33,142 nt of DNA. It comes from an uncultured Opitutia bacterium (GTDB lineage: Bacteria > Verrucomicrobiota > Verrucomicrobiia > Opitutales > Puniceicoccaceae). The first letter of the stretch is position 1. Every line of letters starts with the position of its first letter. Below are positions 16,101 through 28,253 of the stretch, one piece after another. The DNA lies in NCBI GenBank assembly GCA_913056175.1, contig CAJXLM010000033.1, forward strand, positions 1 to 33,142, written 5' to 3'. A model generated the notes under the pieces. That model saw nothing but the letters and a program-made list of their open reading frames with translations. It did no database searches and was not told the origin of the DNA. A program made the position numbers and the translations under genes.

Positions 16101-16226
16101 CGGAGTTCGCTTTCGGCGACAGGCGAAGGTGTTGGGTCCGATGGGTGGGAGAGGATCTCCTGACTGGCATATCTGTTCCTTCGACCCTCCGGTGTCTGCC
16201 AAAGACCTTTCGGCGGAGTTATCCAT

Positions 16227-16497
16227 GTCTGGCTACCCTGCTTTTCAGTTCGAAGCTGAAGAGCTTTGTCAAGGAAGAAATTTTAGGAAGCTTTCGGGCT
16301 CAGAACCATGGGCCTTAGGTGGCTGAAACCACGGCTGGGCACCCACGCTTGCTTGCAGCGGAGAGCTTCGCGGTTCTCACCGAAGACCGTTACCACCCCC
16401 GGGCTTCCGTGGTATTTTCGTGGTATGGGCGGGGGCACTTTTCAGTGCGAAAGGGGGCCGATCGGCTTCTAGGGCCCGTGGTTGTGGGCTTGGGGGC
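16227..16497. other. Spacer between the paralog E remnant and tRNA-Lys
   Basis: About 270 bases with no gene. It holds two direct copies of CGTGGTAT close together (around 16408-16425), just downstream of the tRNA 3' end. No copy of the tRNA 3' end is seen elsewhere in the window, and no integrase gene is visible. Confidence 0.4.
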
Positions 16498-16573
16498 TGG
16501 TGGGTCGACAGGGACTCGAACCCTGAACCAATTGATTAAAAGTCAACTGCTCTACCGATTGAGCTATCGACCC
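16498..16573 (-). tRNA. tRNA-Lys (anticodon UUU), CCA encoded
   Basis: Read on the minus strand the gene begins GGGTCGATAGCTCAATCGG. Acceptor arms GGGTCGA and TCGACCC pair perfectly over 7 bp. The D arm is AGCTCAATCGGTAGAGC-like. The anticodon stem-loop TTGACTTTTAATCAA has the 7-base loop CTTTTAA with anticodon TTT. The T arm CAGGGTTCGAGTCCCTG is perfect. Discriminator A is followed by an encoded CCA at 16500-16498. It sits between the core operon and the paralog array, on the strand of both. Confidence 0.97.
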
Positions 16574-16583
16574 GTCGCCGAAG

Positions 16584-16603
16584 CGTCTCTCGTGAGACGT
16601 CTC
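16584..16603. promoter_or_regulatory. Inverted repeat between the menH-like gene and tRNA-Lys
   Basis: CGTCTC-TCGT-GAGACG is a perfect 6-bp stem with a 4-base loop, overlapping the 10-base palindrome GAGACGTCTC (16594-16603). It lies 11-30 bases upstream of the tRNA 5' end. It could be an RNA processing or leader structure, or an operator for the tRNA; its role is not established. Confidence 0.3.
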
Positions 16604-16626
16604 GAAAGCATGCAAGAATGCTGCCC

Positions 16627-16640
16627 CGAGGCAAGCCTCG
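16627..16640 (-). terminator. Hairpin just past the menH-like stop codon
   Basis: CGAGGC-TT-GCCTCG, read on the minus strand: a perfect 6-bp stem with a 2-base loop, two bases after the TGA of the menH-like gene. No strong T tract follows. It is the most likely end of the long minus-strand operon, or a processing site ahead of the tRNA. Confidence 0.4.
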
Positions 16641-16642
16641 CT

Positions 16643-17470
16643 TCATGGGAGGGGGGCTTGGCGGGACTCCCGGCCGGAAGGCTCCGGATTCCCATCGGTT
16701 TCCCGCCAGAACTCCCGGAGCCGGTCGGCGGTGGCCTGTGGCTGTTCCAGATGGGGGGCGTGGCCGGCGTGGCGGAGGGTATCGGCGCGGGCGTTGGGGA
16801 GGCGGGCGGCGAGTTTGGGTGCCTGTTCCCGGAACTTTGGATCCTCCTCTCCGGCGAGGACCAGGATGGGAAAGGTCAGGCGCGGGAGAAGTGGCGAGGC
16901 CGGCGGGAGGGCGCCCTTGCCGTGGTGGGCGAGGGAGAGGGCCCAGCCCTCCGGGTTGGCCTGTTCCTGGCGGTGGCGGCGGGCCCGCAGGGCGGGGGAA
17001 TCGTGGGTACCGAGGGACTGCAGGACCGGTTGGGCGTACCAGGCGCGGAGAAACTCGGGGAGCGGTGTGGTGCGGAGCCGCTCGCTCCAGGCCGCGTCGG
17101 CCCTGCGGCGCTCGGCCCGAGCCGCGGGGTCGAGCAGCTCCGGACCGACCCCGAGAAGGGCAGCGGAAGCGAAGCGGTGCGGCGCGCGGCCGAGGAGGTG
17201 GAGGAGAAGGCGTCCGCCGAGGGAGTAACCCACCGCGTGAAGGCGCGGGGGGAGGGTGGGGAGCAGATGGTGGGCCCAAGTCTCCGGATCGAAAGCAGCG
17301 GGCGGGTCGTGGGCGCGGTTGCCATGGCCCGGCAGGTCCGGGCAGATCCAGCGCCCGCCGGTGGTGGCGGCGAGCTCGGCGAAATCCTCCCCGGTTCCCG
17401 TGAAACCGTGCAGAGCGAGCACGGGGTGTCCGGGCGGAGGAGCCGAGGGGGGCGGGCCCGGTGCTGGCAC
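16643..17470 (-). CDS. menH: Alpha/beta hydrolase, MenH-like (SHCHC synthase candidate)
   Basis: A 275-residue alpha/beta hydrolase. LALHGFTGTGEDF is the oxyanion region, GYSLGGRLLLHLL holds nucleophile Ser83, AGEEDPKF the Asp, and HAGHAPHLEQP the catalytic His. GYSxGGR together with the mid-protein SLGTHDSPALRARRHRQ is typical of MenH, which forms 2-succinyl-6-hydroxy-2,4-cyclohexadiene-1-carboxylate in menaquinone synthesis. No other men gene is in the window, so a related esterase is possible. The GTG at 17470 is chosen: it lies 7 bases after the tpiA stop, with a GAGG overlapping that TGA. An upstream ATG (17566) would overlap tpiA by 89 bases. Last gene of the minus-strand run. Confidence 0.75.
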   Translation of the reverse strand: MPAPGPPPSAPPPGHPVLALHGFTGTGEDFAELAATTGGRWICPDLPGHGNRAHDPPAAFDPETWAHHLLPTLPPRLHAVGYSLGGRLLLHLLGRAPHRFASAALLGVGPELLDPAARAERRRADAAWSERLRTTPLPEFLRAWYAQPVLQSLGTHDSPALRARRHRQEQANPEGWALSLAHHGKGALPPASPLLPRLTFPILVLAGEEDPKFREQAPKLAARLPNARADTLRHAGHAPHLEQPQATADRLREFWRETDGNPEPSGRESRQAPLP

Positions 17471-17477
17471 GAGCGCC

Positions 17478-18257
17478 TCAGCCCGTTTCCGCAATGGCGG
17501 CGCGGACGATGGGCACGAAGGTCCGGGCGGCGAGGGAGGCCCCGCCGATGAGCCCCCCGTCGACATCCGGCTGGGCGAGCAGTTCGGCGGCGTTCTCCGC
17601 CTTCATGGAGCCGCCATAGAGGATGCGGATCCGCTCGGCGCGCTCGGCCCCGAACTGTTCGTGGAGGAGGCCGCGGATCTGGGCGTGGACCTCCTGGGCC
17701 ATTTCCGGGGTGGCCGTCCTGCCCGTGCCAATCGCCCAGACCGGCTCGTAGGCGAGGACCAGTTGGTCGGCCTGCTCCGGCTCGATCCCGGCGAGACAGG
17801 TACGGACCTGATGGTCGATGATCTTCTCGGTGCTGCCCTCTTCGCGGTGGTCGAGGGTTTCCCCGAGGCAGACGATCGGGCGGAGGTTGTTGGCAAGGGC
17901 GGCGCGCACCTTGCGGTTGATGAGGGCGTCGTCCTCGTGAAAGAGCTGGCGGCGCTCGGAGTGGCCGACGATGACGAAGGTGCAGAAGAGGTTGCGGAGC
18001 ATCTCGGCGGAGACCTCGCCCGTGTAGGCGCCGGCGCTCTCCGCGCTCATGTCCTGCGCGCCCAGCTGCAGGTTGGAGTCGCCGATGGTCCGGCCGACGC
18101 TCTCGAGGGCGGTGAAGGGGGGGCAGAGGACGATGCCGACCGAGGTCTCGGTACCGACCTCGCCGACGATGTCCGCGGTGAGTTCAACGCCTTCGGAGGC
18201 GTTCTTGTTCATCTTCCAGTTGCCGGCGATGAGGAGTTTGCGGGCGGGAGTGGGCAT
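17478..18257 (-). CDS. tpiA: Triose-phosphate isomerase
   Basis: A 259-residue TIM barrel that interconverts dihydroxyacetone phosphate and glyceraldehyde-3-phosphate. Catalytic residues are all present: Asn13 and Lys15 in AGNWKMNK, His99 in IVGHSERR, and Glu171 in LAYEPVWAIGTG. The phosphate-binding ends ILYGGSM and GGLIGGASL are intact. It lies downstream of pgk with a 77-base gap and 7 bases before the menH-like start, so gapA-pgk-tpiA forms a glycolytic block in pathway-related order. No clear Shine-Dalgarno; the leader is C-rich. Confidence 0.98.
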   Translation of the reverse strand: MPTPARKLLIAGNWKMNKNASEGVELTADIVGEVGTETSVGIVLCPPFTALESVGRTIGDSNLQLGAQDMSAESAGAYTGEVSAEMLRNLFCTFVIVGHSERRQLFHEDDALINRKVRAALANNLRPIVCLGETLDHREEGSTEKIIDHQVRTCLAGIEPEQADQLVLAYEPVWAIGTGRTATPEMAQEVHAQIRGLLHEQFGAERAERIRILYGGSMKAENAAELLAQPDVDGGLIGGASLAARTFVPIVRAAIAETG

Positions 18258-18334
18258 GGGAGTGGACGGGATGCGGGAAGGGGAGGAGAGGTGGTTGGGT
18301 CGTGGAAGGTCGCGGGGCGGGCGCGGGGATCGGC

Positions 18335-19534
18335 TCAGGCTGGGTCGAGGGCGGCGATGCCTGGGAGAGTCTTGCCCTCGAGGAACTCGAGGGAGGCACC
18401 CCCGCCCGTGCTCATGAAGGTGACCTCGTCGGCATAGCCACTCTGGTGGATGGCCTTGACCGAATCGCCGCCGCCAATGATGGAGGTGCCCGGGGCCTCG
18501 GCGACCGCTTGGGCAATGGCGAAAGTGCCTGCGTTGCAGGCGTCGATCTCGAAGATGCCCATCGGCCCGTTCCAGAGGAGGGTGGCGGCGGAGGCGATCT
18601 CGGAGGCAAAGGCCTCGCGGGTCCGCGGGCCGATGTCGACCCCTTCCCAGCCCTCGGGGATGTCCCCCTCGACCCCCTTCGTCTCGGCGACCGTCCGGGC
18701 GGAGAAATCGATCCCGCGGGCGACCACGTGGTCGGTGGGCAGGAGGAAGCGCACCCCGCGTTCCTTCGCCTTGGCGAGGGCGGCCCGGGCCGTTTCCACC
18801 TTGTCCGGTTCGGACAGGCTGTTGCCGATGGAGTGGCCCTCGGCGAGGGCGAAGGTGTAGGCCATGGCGCCGCCGATGAGCATGGCGTCGGCCTTGTCGA
18901 GGAGGGCGTCGATCACGGCGATCTTGTCGCTGACCTTGGCTCCGCCGAGGATGACCACGAAGGGTTTGTCGGGGTCGGCGGTCTTCTCCCCGAGGTAAGC
19001 CAATTCCTTCTCGATGAGGAGCCCGGCGAGGCAGGGGGAGAGGTGCTCGCAGATCCCGGCGGTGGAGGCGTGGGCGCGGTGGGCGGTGCCGAAGGCGTCG
19101 TTGACGTAGGCGTCGGCGAGGCTGGCCAGCTCGGCCGCGAAGGCCGGGTCATTCCCCTCCTCCTCCTTGTGGAAGCGGAGATTCTCGAGGAGGAGCACTT
19201 CCCCCGGCTGGAGGGCCTCGGCGGCCGCGCGGGCCTCCGCGCCGACGCAGTCCTCGGCAAAGGCGACCGGCTGCCCCAGTTTGGCGGCGAGGTCGGCGGC
19301 GACCGGGCGGAGGCTCAGGGCCGGCTTGCGCTCCCCCTTCGGACGGCCGAGGTGGCTGGCGAGGATCACCCGGGCCCCCTGCTCGAGGAGGGCCCGGATC
19401 GTGGGGAGGGCGGCCTTGATGCGGCTGTCGTCGGTGATCGACTCACCGTCCCCGAGCGGGACGTTGAAATCGACACGGACGAACACCCGCCGACCGGAGA
19501 GGTCGGCGTCGCGGATGCTGCGGGCGCGGGACAT
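18335..19534 (-). CDS. pgk: Phosphoglycerate kinase
   Basis: A 399-residue enzyme that transfers phosphate from 1,3-bisphosphoglycerate to ADP in glycolysis. Signatures: [12 protein letters not shown] at the N-terminus, [37 protein letters not shown], the hinge region [12 protein letters not shown], and the nucleotide site [11 protein letters not shown] followed by GGGDS. The start ATG at 19534 gives [12 protein letters not shown], matching the usual beginning. The frame is open upstream to 20128, but that stretch is a shadow of gapA. It lies 50 bases after gapA and 77 before tpiA. Confidence 0.98.
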   Translation of the reverse strand: MSRARSIRDADLSGRRVFVRVDFNVPLGDGESITDDSRIKAALPTIRALLEQGARVILASHLGRPKGERKPALSLRPVAADLAAKLGQPVAFAEDCVGAEARAAAEALQPGEVLLLENLRFHKEEEGNDPAFAAELASLADAYVNDAFGTAHRAHASTAGICEHLSPCLAGLLIEKELAYLGEKTADPDKPFVVILGGAKVSDKIAVIDALLDKADAMLIGGAMAYTFALAEGHSIGNSLSEPDKVETARAALAKAKERGVRFLLPTDHVVARGIDFSARTVAETKGVEGDIPEGWEGVDIGPRTREAFASEIASAATLLWNGPMGIFEIDACNAGTFAIAQAVAEAPGTSIIGGGDSVKAIHQSGYADEVTFMSTGGGASLEFLEGKTLPGIAALDPA

Positions 19535-19584
19535 GGGTCGTCGCGGAGGGGTTGCGGAGGGCGGCGGAGCGGGCGCGGCGGGGC

Positions 19585-23268
<3,684 letters not shown>

Positions 23269-23272
<4 letters not shown>

Positions 23273-24690
23273 AGAATGCGGCCCGGTTCAATCTCCCGCC
23301 ACGCGGGATCCTGTCGCCCGAGGAAGTCGTGGACAGCTCCCCGGAATTCCTCGACCTGGGCCCCGGCCCGTCCCGTGCGGTGTGCGGTGCCGTCGAGGAT
23401 TGCCTCTACCGCCGGGCGGTCCAGCGGCAGGCGAGCGTCGCCGGCGACGGCCGCGACGAGGGTATCCCGCGGGTCCTCCCCCGCGCGCTGGAGGCGGTGG
23501 GCGGCGGTCATGTGCTCCTTGACCGCGGCGTGGGCCTCCTCACGCCCGGCCCCGGCGCGGACCGCCTCCATGAGGAGGGTCGTGGAGGCGAGGAAGGGAA
23601 AGAGCCGGCGGTTCTCGGCGTCCACCGCCGCCGGGAAGACCTCGAGGGTCCCGAGCACCGAGAGCAGGGTCTCGAGCAGCCCGTCGGCGGCGAAGAGGGC
23701 GTCGGGGAGGGCGACCCGCCGGACCACCGAGCAGGCAACGTCGCCCTCGTGCCACTGTTCGCCGGCGAGACCGGCGGTCATGGAGGCATAGCCGCGGAGG
23801 AGGACGAGGAAGCCCTGGATGCGCTCGCAGCTGCGGGGATTCTGCTTGTGGGGCATGGCCGTGGACCCCGTCTGCCCCGGCGCGAAGCCCTCGCCGGCCG
23901 TGTCGTGGCCCGCCATCAGCCGGATCGTGCGGGCGAGGTTGGCCGGTCCCGCGGCCAGGTCGACAAGAGCGGAGACGACCGTGTGGTCGAGGCTGCGCGG
24001 ATAGATCTGGGCGGGGGAGCGCAACTGGTGGGCGAAGCCCAGCTCGGCGGCTACGCGGGCCTCCAGCTCGACGACCTTTTCCTCGTCGCCCCCGAAGAGG
24101 GTGAGCAGGTCCAGCTGGGTGCCGACGGCCCCCTTCAGCCCGCGGGCCGGATAGTCGCGGACGATGGCTTCCAGCCGGCGGGCCGCCAGCAGCATTTCCT
24201 CGCCGTAGGTGGCCAGCCGGCGCCCGAAGCTCGTCGGCTGGGCGGGGACGTTGTGGGTGCGGGCGCTGAGGACGGTCTCCGCGTATTCCCCGGCGCGGTC
24301 GGAGAAGCGGTGGAGGGCGGCGGCGGCCTTGGCGAGGAGCAGGCGGAGGGAGCGCAGCAGGAGTCGTTGCTCGACCGTCTCGGTGGCGTCCCGGCTGGTC
24401 ATTCCCCGGTGGATCTCCTCGTGGCCGGCGAGCGCGCAGAACTCCTCCAGCCGGGCCTTCACGTCGTGCCGGGTCTGTTCCTCGCGGGCGCGGATCGAGG
24501 CGAGATCGACCTCGTCGATCACTCTCTCGTACGCCTCCACGGCCCCCGGGGAGACCTCCAGCCCGAGATCCGCCTGCGCGCGGAGGACGCTCACCCAGAG
24601 GCGGCGTTCGGTGCGGATCCGCTCCTCGGGGGACCAAAGGGAGCGGAGGGCGGGGGAGGCGTAGCGTTCGGCGAGGATGTTCGGGAGCAT
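23269..24690 (-). CDS. purB: Adenylosuccinate lyase
   Basis: A 473-residue fumarase/aspartase-superfamily enzyme acting twice in purine synthesis (SAICAR to AICAR, adenylosuccinate to AMP). The family signature GSTAMPHKQNPRSCERI carries the catalytic-loop Ser. SARTHNVPAQPTSFGRR holds the His region and MTSRDATETVEQRL the second active-site segment. The start at ATG 24690 (MLPNILAERYAS) has the usual YASPAL opening. It lies 67 bases downstream of holA and ends overlapping the GH13 gene. The signature Tyr of PYKRNP is His here, a tolerated variant. The same fold is used by argininosuccinate lyase, but the N-terminus and MTSRD favour PurB. Confidence 0.93.
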
Positions 24691-24757
24691 GAGGAAAGGC
24701 GGGAGGGAAACGATCGGGGGAGGGGGGCGAGGTTGGCGGCGGCGCGGCGGGCCCGGC

Positions 24758-25873
24758 TCAGGCGGGTGCGGTCGGTCCGAGGCAGCGGACCGCGAGCTCG
24801 CGGAAGACCGCTTCCTGGTCGTGGGGCCGGTCCACCAGGTCGCGGAAGGCCTCGAGGAAGGCGCCCTGGAAATCGATCAGCTGGCGGAGCCGGAAGCGCT
24901 GGGCGGCCGCCGCGAGGTTGCCGAGGTAGAAAGGGTTCTGGGCAAAGAGGTTGACCGGGTTCTTCTTCTCGGTCTGCCCGTACCAGGCGCCGGCCCACTC
25001 CGCGGTGGCGGCGAGGCTGTCCGGGTCGATCCGGCGGCCGCTCACGCGGAGCCGGCCGGCGTCGAAAAGGACGCGCAGCTGGATCATCAGCCGGTTGCGG
25101 TTGAGGAGGTTGGTGAGGAGCGGACGGCCCGCGTCGCGGTGGGAGAAGAAGTGGCGACGGATCGCCTCGAGGGTAGCGGCGAGGTCGCCGCGGAAGAAGA
25201 CCTCGGCGGCCTCGAAGAATTCCGTTTCCCCGAACTCGGGCACCTCGCGGAGGACCTGGTCCTCGGTGATCTCGCTGGCACCCTCCGGCAGGGCGGTGAT
25301 CAGCTTGCGGATCTCCTCGTTGGCCATGCGGAGTTCCCCGTTCAGCTTGCCGAGGAGCGTCTCGATGGCGGGGGGCTCGATGCTTACCCCGGCTGCCCGG
25401 CACTCCTCCTCGACCAGCCGGTAGAAGGGCGTGGCCCCACTCTTCCGGGTGTCGATGATCTCGGCCTCCGGGCGGGCGGTCACCCACTTGGCGAAGGCTC
25501 GGCGCTTGTCGAGGGGCGCGCCGGAAAGGAGGACCCGTTCCGGGGGGTCCGGGGCGATCTCCTCGAGGAGGGCTCGGAGCTCCTCGGCGGCCTCCTTGCC
25601 CCCGGCGCTCTGGCCGACCCGACCCTCGCCGAGGAAGTTCACCTGCCGCAGCCAGACGGCCTTTCCTCCCCCGAAGAGGGAGCCCGTGCGGGTGGCCTCG
25701 GCAAACCGGCGGACGCAGGCCCGGGCCTCGTCGACCGTCTGGGCCCGGCCGTCGATGACCTCCGCGTCCGCGGTTTCCCCCTCGCCGGCCGTCCATTCCG
25801 CGAAGAGGGCGGCGGCCCGGCGGTCGGCGAGGTATTCGTCGTCGCCGAGGACGATGCGCAGCTCCCCGCTCAT
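24758..25873 (-). CDS. holA: DNA polymerase III subunit delta
   Basis: A 371-residue clamp-loader delta subunit, which opens the sliding clamp during DNA replication. The N-terminus (ELRIVLGDDEYLADRRA) is the typical opening strand plus DE-x-L motif. A central FGGGKAVWLRQVNFL and KLNGELRMANEEIRKLITAL match the delta fold, in which the P-loop is degenerate. The C-terminal collar has NLLNRNRLMIQLRVL and KKNPVNLFAQNPF. Length is slightly above the Escherichia coli protein. The ATG at 25873 overlaps the coaC stop as ATGA, so the two are probably translationally coupled. The open frame extends to 26527 as a shadow of coaC. Confidence 0.85.
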   Translation of the reverse strand: MSGELRIVLGDDEYLADRRAAALFAEWTAGEGETADAEVIDGRAQTVDEARACVRRFAEATRTGSLFGGGKAVWLRQVNFLGEGRVGQSAGGKEAAEELRALLEEIAPDPPERVLLSGAPLDKRRAFAKWVTARPEAEIIDTRKSGATPFYRLVEEECRAAGVSIEPPAIETLLGKLNGELRMANEEIRKLITALPEGASEITEDQVLREVPEFGETEFFEAAEVFFRGDLAATLEAIRRHFFSHRDAGRPLLTNLLNRNRLMIQLRVLFDAGRLRVSGRRIDPDSLAATAEWAGAWYGQTEKKNPVNLFAQNPFYLGNLAAAAQRFRLRQLIDFQGAFLEAFRDLVDRPHDQEAVFRELAVRCLGPTAPA

Positions 25874-26448
25874 TTCCGCGGGGAACGGGCGAGGAGGTGG
25901 CCGGCGACCGCGAGGATCGCCTCGACCGGGGCCAGCTTTCCGGTCCCCTCGTAGCCGCAGGCGAGCATGCCCTCGGCCGGTTCCACGAAGGCGTGGCCAC
26001 GCTCGCGGAGGGTGGCGAGGTTTGCCGTGGTGGCCGGATGGGCGAGCATCTTCCCGTTCATGGCCGGGGCGAGGAGGACCGGGGCCTCCGTAGCGAGGTA
26101 GAGAGAGGTGAGCAGGTCGGGGGCCAGCCCGTGGGCGAAGCAGGCGAGGGTGTGCGCGGTGGCGGGGGCCACCAGGAAGAGGTCGGCGGAATCGGCGAGC
26201 TCGATGTGCCCCGGCTGCCAGCCCTTCCCCTCCTCCCAGAGGTCGACGGCGGCGGGGTGGCGGGCGAGCGTGCTGAGGGTGAGCGGGCTGACCAGTCGGG
26301 CGGCCTCTGCGGTGAGGACCGGGTAGACCTCGGCTCCCGCCTGGGTCAGCTGGCTGGCGAGGTCGGCGGCCCGGTAGGCGGCGATGCTGCCGCATACTCC
26401 GAGGACCACCGTCCTTCCCTCGCAGTCCGATAGGTCGACCGGATTCAC
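25870..26448 (-). CDS. coaC: Phosphopantothenoylcysteine decarboxylase (stand-alone CoaC)
   Basis: A 192-residue HFCD-family flavoprotein that decarboxylates 4'-phosphopantothenoylcysteine in coenzyme A synthesis. VVLGVCGSIAAYRAADLASQL is the FMN-binding start. His81 in PGHIELA is the active-site base, LLAPAMNGKM is the PxMNxxMW-type motif, and Cys164 in LACGYEGTGK is the catalytic Cys. Most bacteria have a fused CoaBC of about 400 residues; here only the decarboxylase half is present and the chain stops after LARSPRK, so CoaB should be encoded elsewhere. The start is GTG at 26448, with 45 bases to rsmA upstream. Confidence 0.9.
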   Translation of the reverse strand: MNPVDLSDCEGRTVVLGVCGSIAAYRAADLASQLTQAGAEVYPVLTAEAARLVSPLTLSTLARHPAAVDLWEEGKGWQPGHIELADSADLFLVAPATAHTLACFAHGLAPDLLTSLYLATEAPVLLAPAMNGKMLAHPATTANLATLRERGHAFVEPAEGMLACGYEGTGKLAPVEAILAVAGHLLARSPRK

Positions 26449-26493
26449 AAGAAAGGAGGATGGCTCGGGCGGGGCGGAGCGGCAATCCGGGAA

Positions 26494-27351
26494 TCAGCGG
26501 GCGCGGGCAGCCACGAATAATTCCCACCAGTCCTCCGGTCGGATTTCCGCGGGGCGGGCCCGGTCATCGTAGCCGGCGGCGCGCAGGTGTTCCTCCCAAC
26601 TCTCCCGCAGGCTCTCCGGCAGCTCGCGGCGGAGCGCGGAGGCGAGGGTCTTGCGGCGGTGCCGGAAGAGGGAGCGGAGCAGGCGGACTTCGGCAGGGGT
26701 GAGGAGCCGGGGCTCCGGTTGGAGGGACCAGCGAAGCAGGCGGGAGGGCACGCCCGGGCGGGGCTCGAAGGCGGCGGCCGGCACCGGGTGGCTCGCCCCC
26801 GCCTCGTAGGCCAGCTGGGCGCGAATCGCCGAAGGGCCGTAGTCCTTCCGGCCCGGAGCCGCCCGGAGCCGGGCGGCTCCCTCTTCCTGGAGGATGAGCA
26901 CGAGGGGATCCGGAAGGGGGGCCGGGGTCGTGAGGAGGGCGTCCAGCCACGGCGAGGTGATCGCGAAGGGGAGGTTGGAAAGGAGGGCCCGCGCCCCGGA
27001 GAGGGGTGCGGCGGCCTGGGGGTGTTCCACGGCATCCCCGGTGAGAAGGTGCAGGTGGTCGGGGTAGGCGCGGCCGAGCGTGTCCTCCAGCCAGCGCACC
27101 AGCCGCCGGTCGCTCTCGACCGCATAGACCTCCAGGCCCGCGGCGAGCAGGGGGGCGGTGAGCGCCCCCAGACCGGGCCCGATCTCCACCACCGGCCGGT
27201 CGGCCGGGAGCTCGGCCACCCGCAGGACCTTGGCGATCCAGTTGGCATCGGCGAGGAAGTTCTGGCCACGTCGACGGCTCGGCTGGAGGCCGAGGTCGGC
27301 GCAGCGGGCGCGGACCGACGAAGGGCTCGCCGGGATGGCGGAGGGATTCAA
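26494..27351 (-). CDS. rsmA: 16S rRNA dimethyladenosine transferase
   Basis: A 285-residue KsgA/RsmA methyltransferase that dimethylates the two adjacent adenines near the 3' end of 16S rRNA. GQNFL (about 29-33) is the N-terminal RNA-binding/SAM motif, [11 protein letters not shown] the SAM-binding motif I, and SNLPFAI the catalytic NLPF/Y motif. [11 protein letters not shown] and the RRKTL stretch ([13 protein letters not shown]) are also family marks. It starts with TTG at 27351, overlapping the trpC stop as TTGA. The frame is open a little further upstream, but the overlap start fits the N-terminus of the family. Confidence 0.95.
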   Translation of the reverse strand: MNPSAIPASPSSVRARCADLGLQPSRRRGQNFLADANWIAKVLRVAELPADRPVVEIGPGLGALTAPLLAAGLEVYAVESDRRLVRWLEDTLGRAYPDHLHLLTGDAVEHPQAAAPLSGARALLSNLPFAITSPWLDALLTTPAPLPDPLVLILQEEGAARLRAAPGRKDYGPSAIRAQLAYEAGASHPVPAAAFEPRPGVPSRLLRWSLQPEPRLLTPAEVRLLRSLFRHRRKTLASALRRELPESLRESWEEHLRAAGYDDRARPAEIRPEDWWELFVAARAR

Positions 27352-28142
27352 GCTTCCTGGAGAGCCCGCAGGGCTGCCCCGACATCCTCGGAACGGAGGA
27401 GGCTTTCGCCAACGAGAAGGGCGGAGGCTCCGGCCTCGCGGGCGCGGGCGGCCTCCGCCGGGCCGAGGATGCCGGACTCGCTCACCGCGATCATGTGGTC
27501 GGGGATCTGGGGGACGAGTTGTTCCGTGGTAGCGAGGTCGACCGTAAAGGTGGCGAGATCGCGGTTGTTCACGCCGAGGATGCGGGGCTCGAGAGCGAGG
27601 GCGATCTCCAGCTCAGCCTCGGAATGCACTTCGTAGAGACAGTCGAGCCCGGCAAGATCGGCGGCCTCGCGCATCCGCTGCAATTCCCCGACGGAGAGGG
27701 CCCGTACGATCAGAAGGATGGCCGCGGCCCCGGCCTCGGCGGCCTCGAGCACCTCGAGCGGGTGGACGAGGAAATCCTTGCGCAGGCAGGGGATTTCCCG
27801 CTGGTGGTCGCGGAGGAAGTCGACGGTGTCGGTGAGGTCCCGGATGTGCCCGCCGAAGTCCTCCTCCTCCGTGAGAATGGAGAGGGCCTGAGCGCCTCCG
27901 TTCAGGTAGAGGCGGGCCTGCTCGACCGCGTCGAGCCCCCCGGCGATCACGCCGGCGGAGGGAGACTTTCGCTTGATCTCGGCGATCACGGCGAGTCCTT
28001 CGGGCGCGCGCAGGGCCGCCTCCAACCGTCCGGCCGGGCGGAGGCCGGCGAAGCGGGCCAGCTCTTCCTCACGGACCGGGCGACCCCTTTCCTCCAGCTC
28101 GGCGCGCTTGCGCGCCATGATCGCGGCCAATCGGTCCTCCAT
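27348..28142 (-). CDS. trpC: Indole-3-glycerol-phosphate synthase
   Basis: A 264-residue TIM-barrel enzyme of tryptophan synthesis that closes the indole ring. Conserved segments: [12 protein letters not shown] (catalytic Lys), [21 protein letters not shown] (second Lys), [11 protein letters not shown] (catalytic Glu), [11 protein letters not shown] and VSESGI. The start at ATG 28142 is chosen because [16 protein letters not shown] is the usual first helix and GGGGAG stands directly before it. The frame stays open on the minus strand to 29585, but that is shadow of the regulator on the other strand. First gene of the long minus-strand run; it diverges from the response regulator over 111 bases. 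No other trp gene is nearby. Confidence 0.96.
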   Translation of the reverse strand: MEDRLAAIMARKRAELEERGRPVREEELARFAGLRPAGRLEAALRAPEGLAVIAEIKRKSPSAGVIAGGLDAVEQARLYLNGGAQALSILTEEEDFGGHIRDLTDTVDFLRDHQREIPCLRKDFLVHPLEVLEAAEAGAAAILLIVRALSVGELQRMREAADLAGLDCLYEVHSEAELEIALALEPRILGVNNRDLATFTVDLATTEQLVPQIPDHMIAVSESGILGPAEAARAREAGASALLVGESLLRSEDVGAALRALQEA

Positions 28143-28253
28143 CTCCCCGAGGATATGGTCGTGGCGGCGATCCGGGGTCAACGGGAAAGCCTGTGCCTCC
28201 AACGGGCGAGGTGGGCTTGCCAGAGGCGGAACGGGGGCGTAGGCAGGGAGAAG
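28143..28253. promoter_or_regulatory. Divergent intergenic region between trpC and the response regulator
   Basis: These 111 bases must hold the promoters of both the minus-strand core operon and the plus-strand lipid cluster. I see no clear -35/-10 pair and no -24/-12 sigma54 box (TGGC-N8-TTGC). An AGGGAG stands ahead of the regulator start as its ribosome binding site, one of the few clear ones in the window. Confidence 0.4.

Noticed and set aside
15963-16226. A complete small secreted protein of 87 residues
   Set aside because: Its first 42 residues have no signal peptide or homology to the paralogs; only the C-terminal tail is recognisable, so it is called a remnant.
16408-16573. Integrated mobile element with att sites at tRNA-Lys
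   Set aside because: The array beside the tRNA looks accessory, but no integrase and no second copy of the tRNA 3' end were found in the window; kept only as a possibility under the remnant finding.
16319-17551. Plus-strand frame of 410 codons crossing the tRNA
   Set aside because: It is antisense to the tRNA-Lys and the menH-like gene and has shadow composition.
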